DNA from: an uncultured bacterium
Lineage (GTDB): Bacteria > Bacillota > Clostridia > Oscillospirales > Acutalibacteraceae
Length of the DNA stretch: 12,479 bases
NCBI GenBank assembly: GCA_945949625.1
Contig: CAMFFI010000016.1
Coordinates: forward strand, 1-12,479
Direction: 5' to 3'
The translations under genes were made by a program, and so were the position numbers. Under the pieces are notes generated by a model. The model searched no databases. It saw nothing but the letters and a program-made list of their open reading frames with translations, and was not told the origin of the DNA. Of this stretch, positions 7,472-12,479 are shown piece after piece (within the stretch, counting starts at the first letter, position 1; the number at the start of each line of letters is the position of its first letter).

Positions 7472-8119
7472 TTACTGCTTAAAATATTCTATGGCCTCAT
7501 CTAAATCCTTGCACAAAGCAAAAAGCATCGGCTTTATTTCTTCGGTAGGTTCAAGCAAATCGGGAACCATTAACGGTTTCATTCCTGCGTTGTAGGCTGA
7601 TTTTATTCCGTTTATGCTGTCCTCAAGAGCTATACAGCTTTCCGGCTTAAGGCAAAGCTCCTTTGCCGCAGTCAGAAACACCTCCGGGTGAGGTTTTCCG
7701 TTTTTTACCATATTGCCGCAGACAAACCTGTCAAAATACTGCTTTACATTTGCTTTTTCCAGAAGTCCCATGGCGGTAGCACTGCTTGTAGAGGTTGCAA
7801 GGGCAATTTTTATATTGTGAGTTTTAAGGTATTCAAGAATATTCACAAGGCCTTTTTTCAGGGGAACGCCATTTGTTTCTATATCATCTCTGAAAAACAC
7901 GTTTGCTTCGTTTCTCAGCCTTTGATAATCAAATTCACCGCCGTAAAGCTCTTCATAAAATTTCCTTGTTTCCGCTGTTCTTCTGCCTACTGTTTTTTTG
8001 TATATTTCAAAATCGTAGTCATAACCGTTTGAATCCATTACCCTCTGCCACGCCTGATACACCAGCTTTTCCGTATCAAACATAAGACCGTCCATATCAA
8101 AAACTGCACCTTTAATCAT
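7472..8119 (-). CDS. HAD-superfamily (IA) phosphatase, beta-phosphoglucomutase-like
   Basis: The protein has 215 residues, a usual length for this family. Motif I is FDMDGLMFDTE with nucleophile Asp8 and acid/base Asp10; the helical C1 cap covers about 15-90. Motif II is in ALATSTSS (Thr109/Ser110), motif III is Lys142 in GKPHPEVF, and motif IV is ALEDSINGI with Glu166/Asp167 for Mg2+. It is therefore probably an active cytosolic Mg2+-dependent phosphatase or phosphomutase on a small phosphorylated metabolite; the substrate cannot be read from sequence. Its ATG is one base after the lexA stop codon, with AAGGAAC inside the lexA end as ribosome binding site, so the two are co-transcribed and likely translationally coupled. 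By position it should be induced with lexA on DNA damage. Nucleotide, sugar-phosphate or phosphoglycolate substrates are all possible. Confidence 0.9.
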   Translation of the reverse strand: MIKGAVFDMDGLMFDTEKLVYQAWQRVMDSNGYDYDFEIYKKTVGRRTAETRKFYEELYGGEFDYQRLRNEANVFFRDDIETNGVPLKKGLVNILEYLKTHNIKIALATSTSSATAMGLLEKANVKQYFDRFVCGNMVKNGKPHPEVFLTAAKELCLKPESCIALEDSINGIKSAYNAGMKPLMVPDLLEPTEEIKPMLFALCKDLDEAIEYFKQ

Positions 8120-8120
8120 A

Positions 8121-8711
8121 TTAATAGTTCCTTATCAGCGTAATTACCGTTCCCAGCAGAACAACCTCGTCAACAATAATCGGCTCAAAATCGTCATTTT
8201 CCGGCTGTAGTCTGAAATGACCTTTTTCCTTATAGAAACGCTTGACCGTTGCGCTGTCATCTACAAGCGCAACTACAATATCACCGTTTTCAGCCACAGG
8301 AGTTCTGTTGACCACTACAACGTCGCCGTCAAGAATACCTGCGTTTATCATACTTTCGCCCTTAACCCTCAGGGCAAAAAGCTCTCTGCCTCGGCGGATG
8401 CTTTCAGGTACGGGAACATATCCCTCAATATCCTCAACCGCAAGAATGGGCATACCTGCGGCAACACGTCCCATAATAGGCACGTTTGTTGATTTTTCAC
8501 CCTTTCCAACCACTCTTATACAGCGGTTTACTCCGTGTTCACGCTCAATAAGCCCTTTTTCCTCAAGAGTATTCAAATGCAGGTGAACTGTCGATGTGGA
8601 TTTTAATCCTGTTGCAGTGCAAAGCTCTCTTACAGAAGGCACTCTGCCCTCGTCGGCACATTCCACAAGGTAGTCGTAAATTTTTTGTTGACTTTTGCTT
8701 AAAGGTTTCAT
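8121..8711 (-). CDS. lexA: LexA repressor (SOS master regulator, self-cleaving)
   Basis: The protein has 196 residues. The N-terminal winged helix (about 1-65) includes KPLSKSQQKIYDYL and the recognition region PSVRELCTATGLKSTSTVHLHL. The hinge leads to the self-cleavage site Ala85-Gly86 in GRVAAGMP. The C-terminal S24 protease domain has Ser120 in KGESM and Lys157 in TVKRF. The start is the ATG at 8711, preceded by GGGAGG; a longer frame reaching 8801 would add 30 residues unlike LexA and run back into the promoter and operator. LexA represses DNA-damage genes until RecA filaments trigger cleavage. It heads an operon with the HAD phosphatase. A palindromic operator candidate at 8799-8812 overlaps the -35, pointing to autorepression. 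Confidence 0.96.
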   Translation of the reverse strand: MKPLSKSQQKIYDYLVECADEGRVPSVRELCTATGLKSTSTVHLHLNTLEEKGLIEREHGVNRCIRVVGKGEKSTNVPIMGRVAAGMPILAVEDIEGYVPVPESIRRGRELFALRVKGESMINAGILDGDVVVVNRTPVAENGDIVVALVDDSATVKRFYKEKGHFRLQPENDDFEPIIVDEVVLLGTVITLIRNY

Positions 8712-8718
8712 ACAAACC

Positions 8719-8747
8719 TCCCGAAATCCCGTTAAGCTTTCCGGGAT
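8719..8747 (-). promoter_or_regulatory. lexA leader with two competing short hairpins near the Shine-Dalgarno
   Basis: In the lexA mRNA, ATCCCG (8747-8742) can pair with CGGGAT (8731-8726). The same TCCCG can instead pair with the CGGGA at 8723-8719, which overlaps the GGGAGG ribosome binding site. The first pairing leaves the site open and the second hides it. The pairing is real in sequence; a regulatory role is only a suggestion. Confidence 0.35.
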
Positions 8748-8772
8748 TATAAAATTACTTTTATTCATTATT

Positions 8773-8801
8773 ATATTAACATATATACAGCAAAAAAGCA
8801 A
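8773..8801 (-). promoter_or_regulatory. lexA promoter
   Basis: On the - strand: TTGCTT (8801-8796), 17-bp spacer, TAATAT (8778-8773), about 62 bases before the lexA ATG. The -35 box shares three bases with the candidate LexA operator. Confidence 0.65.
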
Positions 8802-8812
8802 ACATTTGTTTG
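8799..8812. promoter_or_regulatory. Candidate LexA operator (SOS box)
   Basis: CAAACATTTGTTTG is an inverted repeat (CAAAC/GTTTG with a 4-bp centre) resembling the Gram-positive SOS box CGAAC-N4-GTTCG, with G to A and C to T changes in the arms. Its position over the -35 of lexA fits autorepression. Confidence 0.6.
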
Positions 8813-8904
8813 AATATTTTTAAAATTTTTTATGTATAACAATGTTTTATAATCTAAAAATATGAGTATTTTTACAAATAATTTCGTTTTTTTTGCAAAA
8901 AGCC

Positions 8905-8934
8905 TTGATTTCTTCACACAAACTTCACAATAAT
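8905..8934 (+). promoter_or_regulatory. Candidate promoter of the intergenic RNA
   Basis: TTGATT (8905-8910), 18-bp spacer, AATAAT (8929-8934). This would start transcription near 8940, just ahead of the first hairpin. It is divergent from lexA, with its -35 about 92 bp from the SOS box. Confidence 0.5.
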
Positions 8935-8939
8935 GTTGT

Positions 8940-9095
8940 TTAATATAACCATACTCAAGGTGGAACCGCAACTGCCTGAGTATATTGTTCTACCCTCCTC
9001 AATGTAAATCGATATAGAGATTTACTATTGTACCCCTCATTTTTTTAAAGAACAAAGGAAACACCAAGCCTACCGCAAGGGCTTGGTGTTTTCCT
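8940..9095 (+). ncRNA. Candidate structured small RNA of unknown class, about 155 nt
   Basis: No reading frame of note lies here, but the + strand folds well. Hairpin 1 has 7-bp arms ATACTCA/TGAGTAT (8951-8957/8977-8983) enclosing AGGTGGAACCGC, which looks like a T-box antiterminator. Hairpin 2 is closed by TTGTTCT/AGAACAA (8985-8991/9049-9055) and topped by CAATGTAAATC paired with GATTTAC-T-ATTG (9000-9010/9019-9030, one bulge). Between these helices is a large internal loop with ACCCTCCT on one side and TACCCCTC plus a T7 run on the other. A terminator hairpin (9061-9089) ends the unit, and a promoter candidate lies at 8905-8934. No gene begins within 590 bp downstream, so it is probably a stand-alone RNA. 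The CCCUCCU loop is complementary to Shine-Dalgarno sequences. A diverged 6S-like RNA or a relict riboswitch are alternatives. Confidence 0.55.
9057..9095 (+). terminator. Intrinsic terminator of the candidate small RNA
   Basis: ACACCAAGCC (9061-9070) pairs perfectly with GGCTTGGTGT (9080-9089). GGAA/TTCC extends the base with one bulged T, and the tail is T-rich (TTTTCCTT). The loop contains CCGCAAGG, allowing a GCAA-capped extension. Confidence 0.8.
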
Positions 9096-9181
9096 TATAA
9101 TAAAATGTTAAATAATTATGAGTGCAGAATGTTTGTGACATTGTCTGCAAATAATGAATAACTTCTATGTTTTAATACTTG

Positions 9182-9221
9182 CCTCCCTCTGACGAGGGAG
9201 GTGTCAAAACGCAGTTTTGAC
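9182..9221. repeat. Double-palindrome intergenic repeat
   Basis: Two perfect hairpins lie in tandem one base apart: CCTCCCTC/GAGGGAGG around TGAC (9182-9201), then GTCAAAAC/GTTTTGAC around GCA (9203-9221), followed by GGAGAGAGAG. It looks like a separate intergenic repeat family placed beside copy B. The 85 bases before it (9096-9181) hold one weak hairpin (TGCAGA/TCTGCA, 9123-9149) and nothing else recognised. Confidence 0.7.
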
Positions 9222-9238
9222 GGAGAGAGAGAAGTAAA

Positions 9239-9372
9239 GCAACTTGTTTCTGTCCCTCATAAAGGGCAAAAACAAGCCGCCCATACAATTATTTAGGGAC
9301 GTCGAGACGCCGTCCCCTACAATTCAACCTGAAAGTTATGTAATATTTACAGACAACCGCAAGGGTTGTCCC
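9239..9372 (-). repeat. Repeat copy B, inverted relative to copy A at 7101-7233
   Basis: It is the reverse complement of copy A with a few substitutions, a one-base length difference in the A run near 9270 and a divergent patch near 9337-9350. It includes the third GACAACC/GGTTGTC palindrome (9352-9370). A short open frame across it on the + strand is a by-product of the repeat. Confidence 0.85.
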
Positions 9373-9424
9373 TTCTGTATAGAATTACAATCATTTGGAA
9401 ACAGAAGACTTTTTAAATGTGTCA

Positions 9425-9453
9425 TTGACATAAGATGATGAATATAATATAAT
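9425..9453 (+). promoter_or_regulatory. Consensus promoter of the riboswitch-ATPase unit
   Basis: Perfect TTGACA (9425-9430), 17-bp spacer, perfect TATAAT (9448-9453). The predicted start near 9460 is about 11 nt before the aptamer. Such a strong promoter suits control by conditional termination downstream. Confidence 0.9.
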
Positions 9454-9470
9454 TATTAAAACAAAATATC

Positions 9471-9552
9471 CTGTGAGGGAGTAGTAACGCCTTGCGTGAC
9501 AAGTCAACAATCTCGGCTTTTGCCTGGCTTGTCTTAAATAACGAGACTCATG
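9471..9552 (+). promoter_or_regulatory. yybP-ykoY (Mn2+) riboswitch aptamer
   Basis: P1 pairs TGTGAG (9472-9477) with CTCATG (9547-9552), with wobble pairs at the base. The conserved GGGAGTAG loop strand is at 9477-9484. P2 is ACGC/GCGT (9487-9490/9494-9497), and P3 is GACAAG/CTTGTC (9498-9503/9528-9533) with an irregular upper arm. The second conserved loop strand ACGAGAC is at 9541-9547. These paired motifs are the signature of the manganese-sensing yybP-ykoY class, which often precedes P-type cation ATPases and other metal exporters. Here it sits directly before such an ATPase. In studied cases Mn2+ binding switches expression on. Confidence 0.85.
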
Positions 9553-9570
9553 TATAACTTAAACGCTATA

Positions 9571-9645
9571 CGGAAGTCTTTATTTTTTTTGCTTCTTTAC
9601 CCGGAAATTAAAGACTTTTGTTGGTTTTTAATTTTCGGGTTTTTT
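9571..9645 (+). terminator. Riboswitch expression platform: terminator and competing antiterminator
   Basis: Terminator: CCCGGAAATTAAA (9600-9612) pairs with TTTAATTTTCGGG (9627-9639), 13 bp with one G-U, followed by six Ts. Antiterminator: AAGTCTTTA (9574-9582) pairs with TAAAGACTT (9609-9617), extendable to 12 bp with 9571-9573/9618-9620. The two share 9609-9612 and cannot both form fully. Confidence 0.8.
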
Positions 9646-9685
9646 GTTGATTATAATAATCTTTAATTGACAAGGAGGCAAATTT

Positions 9686-12349
9686 ATGATTCCCTATCTG
9701 AAAAAAGCAGAAGAAGTTGTTTCGGAGCTTGGCTCTGATGAAAAGCTGGGACTTGGTGAGGAGCAGGTTTTAAAAAACCGTGAACGCTTTGGAGAAAACA
9801 GCTTTACAAAAGAAAAACAGCCGTCGGTTTTAAAAAGGATTTTACTGGCTTGTAAAGAGCCAATGGTAATTATTTTATTTATTGCGGCTTTTATTACCCT
9901 TGGGGTGAATTTTGTGAGATTTTTCTCCGGCGGTGAGGCGGATTTTTTTGAATGTGTGGGCATATTCGCGGCAATTTTACTGTCTGTTGTTATTACGGTC
10001 TTTATGGAGGGTAAAAGCGCAAAGGCTTTTGAGGAGCTTAACAGGCTGAATGAGGATACCGTTGTAAAGGTTATAAGAAACGGAAAGCCTGTGATGATTT
10101 TACAAAAGGAAATTGTTACCGGCGATATTGTATGCATCGGCACAGGTGATAAAATTCCTGCGGACTGCCGTTTGATTGAAAGCACGGATTTATCTGCCGA
10201 TGAGTCGCCTCTTACAGGCGAAAGTCTGCCCGTTAAAAAATCTGCCGATTTTGTTTGCAACAGCGAGAAAACTCCTGTTGCCGAAAGAAAAAATATGCTG
10301 TACTCCGGCTGTTTTATTACATCAGGCACAGGCAAAGCTATTGTAACGGCAACAGGCGACAATTCGGAATTCGGTCAAATCGCAAGGGAGCTTTCAAAGA
10401 CAGATAAGTCAATAACTCCGCTGCAGGACAAAATGGCAAGGCTGGGAAAATGTATTGCTGTTCTGGGCGTATGCGCCGCCGGGGCTGTACTGCTGATTCA
10501 GCTTTTCCTTGCATTTACTCAGGGTAATACCGGCTTTGATAATCTTGCAGAAATATTTATTACAAGCATTGTACTTATTGTTGCGGCAGTTCCCGAGGGA
10601 CTTCCCACAATTATGGCGGTTTCGCTTGCTTTGAATGTTATAAAAATGTCCAAACAGAATGCTTTGGTTAAAAAAATGATTGCCTGTGAAACAGTAGGCT
10701 CTGTCAATGTTATATGCTCCGATAAAACAGGAACACTGACTGAAAACAAGATGACTGTTACTAAAATTTATGAAAACGGAAAGCTTATAAACCCCGAAAA
10801 GCTTACAAACCGTTATTTAATTGAAAACTTTTGCATAAACAGCACAGCCGACGTTAATTTTAATAATTCTTCGGCGGAGTTTGAAGGAAATCCTACGGAG
10901 TGTGCAATTATTACAGCGGCTTTTAAGGCAGGCAAGAAATATACACAATACAGAAAAAGCGCTGACGTTGCCTATGTTTTTCCCTTCAGCTCCGAAACTA
11001 AAAATATGACTTCCGTTTTAAACAACGGAAAAACTCAGCTTGTATATACCAAAGGCAGTCCCGAAAAAATTATTGCTATGTGCGATATTTCCCAAAGTGA
11101 AAAACAGCTTGCAGAACAGAGCATTATAGGCTTTCAACAGAAAGCCTGCCGTGTGCTTGCATTTGCCCACAAGGAGGTTTCCGTACCTTATCAGGACTTT
11201 GAAAATTCACGCTGTGACATTGAATCAGGTCTTATTTTTGACGGCTTTGTTGTAATTACCGACCCTTTGAGAAAAGATGTCTATGAGTCTGTAAAACGCT
11301 GTCAGAAAGCAGGCATTGAGCTGAAAATGATGACGGGCGACAATCTGATTACCGCCTGTGCAATTGCAAGGGAGCTTGGCATAATCGACAATGAGCACCT
11401 TGCCGTTGAGGCAGGGGAGCTGGAGGACTTAAGCGAACAGGAATTTTACGAAAAGCTTGGCAAAATAAGAGTTATTGCAAGGAGTACTCCCTCTGTTAAA
11501 ATGAAAGTTGTAAATGCTTTAAAGCAACAGGGAAACGTGGTTGCAGTAACAGGCGACGGTATTAACGACGCTCCTGCAATTAAAAACGCTGACGTGGGAA
11601 TTGCTATGGGAATATCGGGTACTGATGTTTCTAAGCAGGCAAGCGACGTGGTTCTCCTTGACGACAGCTTTTCCACTATTGTTAAGGCTGTAGAATGGGG
11701 CAGGGGTATATACAAAAACCTGCAAAGGTGTATTCAGTTTCAGCTTACGGTAAATGTTTCATCTGTTCTTACTGTGCTTGCGTCTATTATTGCAGGGCTT
11801 GCGTCGCCGTTTTCCGCATTGGAGCTTTTGTGGATTAACATTATAATGGACGGTCCGCCTGCTCTTACTCTGGGACTTGAGCCTGTATCAAAGGATTTGA
11901 TGAAAAACCGTCCTACCGAAAGAAACGCAAGTATTGTAACAAAACCAATGCTCTTAAAAATTCTGGTAAACGGAATTTATATTGCGGCTGTATTTATGCT
12001 CCAGAGCTTTACAAACTTTTTAGGCGGGACTGCTGAGCAGGCACACACTGTTTTGTTTACGCTCTTTGTAATGTTCCAGCTTTTTAACGCTTTTAACAGC
12101 CGCGCTTTGTGGGGCACAAGGGTTTTCAAGGGAATTAACCGCAACAAGCCTATGATTTTTGTTTTTCTGCTGACCTTTGCTTTACAGGTAATAATAACTC
12201 AGTTCGGAGGCGCTGTGTTCGGCACAGTTCCCCTTAACCTTATTATGTGGCTGAAAATTATTGTTACTGCTTTTTCTGTTATTGTAATATCGGAAATTGT
12301 TAACCTTATAAAACAGGCATTTGACAGAATCAAGACCTTTTCCCGATAA
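9686..12349 (+). CDS. P-type cation-transporting ATPase, PMCA/SERCA-like (type II), probable Mn2+/Ca2+ efflux pump
   Basis: The protein has 887 residues, a usual length for bacterial type II pumps. The N-terminal cation-ATPase segment is about 1-50; M1-M2 lie around 57-107; the actuator has LTGES (176-180). M4 carries PEGLP (303-307), and the phosphorylation site is Asp346 in DKTGTLT. The nucleotide domain has KGSPE (456-460); hinge motifs are MMTGDN (548-553) and TGDGINDAP (622-630). M5 has FQLTVNVSSV with Asn690; M6 has NIIMDGPPAL with Asn718 and Asp722. M5 lacks the Glu that builds the second Ca2+ site in SERCA, as in PMCA-type pumps, suggesting one ion per cycle. AAGGAGG (9672-9678) lies seven bases before the ATG. 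The upstream Mn2+ riboswitch argues for export of Mn2+, perhaps with Ca2+; the protein alone cannot decide. Integral to the cell membrane, single-gene unit with its own terminator. Confidence 0.93.
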   Translation: MIPYLKKAEEVVSELGSDEKLGLGEEQVLKNRERFGENSFTKEKQPSVLKRILLACKEPMVIILFIAAFITLGVNFVRFFSGGEADFFECVGIFAAILLSVVITVFMEGKSAKAFEELNRLNEDTVVKVIRNGKPVMILQKEIVTGDIVCIGTGDKIPADCRLIESTDLSADESPLTGESLPVKKSADFVCNSEKTPVAERKNMLYSGCFITSGTGKAIVTATGDNSEFGQIARELSKTDKSITPLQDKMARLGKCIAVLGVCAAGAVLLIQLFLAFTQGNTGFDNLAEIFITSIVLIVAAVPEGLPTIMAVSLALNVIKMSKQNALVKKMIACETVGSVNVICSDKTGTLTENKMTVTKIYENGKLINPEKLTNRYLIENFCINSTADVNFNNSSAEFEGNPTECAIITAAFKAGKKYTQYRKSADVAYVFPFSSETKNMTSVLNNGKTQLVYTKGSPEKIIAMCDISQSEKQLAEQSIIGFQQKACRVLAFAHKEVSVPYQDFENSRCDIESGLIFDGFVVITDPLRKDVYESVKRCQKAGIELKMMTGDNLITACAIARELGIIDNEHLAVEAGELEDLSEQEFYEKLGKIRVIARSTPSVKMKVVNALKQQGNVVAVTGDGINDAPAIKNADVGIAMGISGTDVSKQASDVVLLDDSFSTIVKAVEWGRGIYKNLQRCIQFQLTVNVSSVLTVLASIIAGLASPFSALELLWINIIMDGPPALTLGLEPVSKDLMKNRPTERNASIVTKPMLLKILVNGIYIAAVFMLQSFTNFLGGTAEQAHTVLFTLFVMFQLFNAFNSRALWGTRVFKGINRNKPMIFVFLLTFALQVIITQFGGAVFGTVPLNLIMWLKIIVTAFSVIVISEIVNLIKQAFDRIKTFSR

Positions 12350-12357
12350 CTATATAG

Positions 12358-12388
12358 CCGCCTTATGAAAAAACATAGGGCGGTTTTT
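12358..12388 (+). terminator. Intrinsic terminator of the cation ATPase gene
   Basis: CCGCCTTATG (12358-12367) pairs with CATAGGGCGG (12374-12383), one G-U, around a loop of six As, followed by TTTTTG. It begins nine bases after the stop codon. Confidence 0.9.
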
Positions 12389-12479
12389 GTTTTTAAAATC
12401 ATATTTACAGAAAAATAAATTAAAAAAGTTTTTGAAAAAGAACTTGGCTCAAAGGGCATTGCAAAATGGACAAAACCTA

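Noticed and set aside
8712..8801. N-terminal extension of LexA by 30 residues
   Set aside because: The extra residues are unlike LexA; the ATG at 8711 has GGGAGG at proper spacing, and the longer frame would start in the operator and include the promoter -10.
8771..8971. 66-codon - strand frame upstream of lexA
   Set aside because: It lies in AT-rich promoter DNA, overlaps the lexA promoter and the candidate RNA, and has no family likeness.
7066..9400. CRISPR array or composite transposon made of the repeated palindromes
   Set aside because: Repeat units are irregularly spaced with no uniform spacers, there are no cas genes, and no transposase or target-site duplication is visible.
9244..9438. 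64-codon + strand frame in repeat copy B
   Set aside because: Its protein comes from the intergenic repeat (the other copy gives similar peptides), it runs over the -35 of the ATPase promoter, and no start signal precedes it.
9694..10362. 222-codon frame opposite the start of the P-type ATPase
   Set aside because: It is a shadow of strong coding sequence on the + strand whose motifs are complete; no promoter or ribosome binding site supports it.

Overview
The window is a 12.5 kb piece of a low-to-moderate-GC Gram-positive genome, most likely an anaerobic gut-type clostridium (Oscillospiraceae/Ruminococcaceae-like). This rests on several things: AGGAGG-type ribosome binding sites, TTGACA/TATAAT-type promoters, intrinsic terminators after most genes, a clostridial-type single-chain PurL end, oxygen-sensitive 2-hydroxyacyl-CoA dehydratase activase-family proteins, and a CpXC-domain protein. 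The intergenic repeats also resemble those of this group. No tool was run, so the placement is an inference from family knowledge.

Layout. (1) 1-807 (+): the glutaminase end of purL, oddly preceded by a lysine/glutamate-rich coiled-coil segment that does not look like PurL. A bidirectional terminator lies between it and the convergent gene. (2) 934-5270 (-): a two-gene unit. A 970-residue protein with two BcrAD/BadFG ATPase modules plus a DUF2229 region is followed by a 442-residue cysteine-rich HgdB-like partner; in many clostridia these are, to my knowledge, one long chain. (3) 5614-6120 (-) and 6277-7065 (+): a divergent pair with readable promoters, one a small helical protein with an acidic tail, the other a CpXC zinc-binding-type protein. 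(4) 7066-7427: a gene-free cluster of GC-rich hairpin repeats. (5) 7472-8711 (-): the lexA-HAD phosphatase operon, with a candidate SOS box overlapping the lexA -35. (6) 8712-9685: almost 1 kb without a protein gene. It holds the lexA promoter, a candidate stand-alone structured RNA with its own terminator, more repeats including an inverted copy of one from region 4, and a yybP-ykoY (Mn2+) riboswitch with terminator and antiterminator. (7) 9686-12349 (+): the P-type cation ATPase controlled by that riboswitch, closed by a terminator.

How parts work together. The clearest regulatory logic is metal homeostasis: a consensus promoter, a Mn2+-sensing aptamer, a terminator/antiterminator pair and a PMCA-like P-type ATPase form one cation-efflux unit. 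The second unit is SOS control of lexA and a co-transcribed HAD hydrolase. The activase pair is an ATP-driven low-potential electron-transfer system of unknown substrate. The least explained element is the ~155-nt RNA at about 8940-9095. It has a T-box-antiterminator-like hairpin, a closed stem with a large C-rich internal loop complementary to Shine-Dalgarno sequences, and no neighbouring gene to control.
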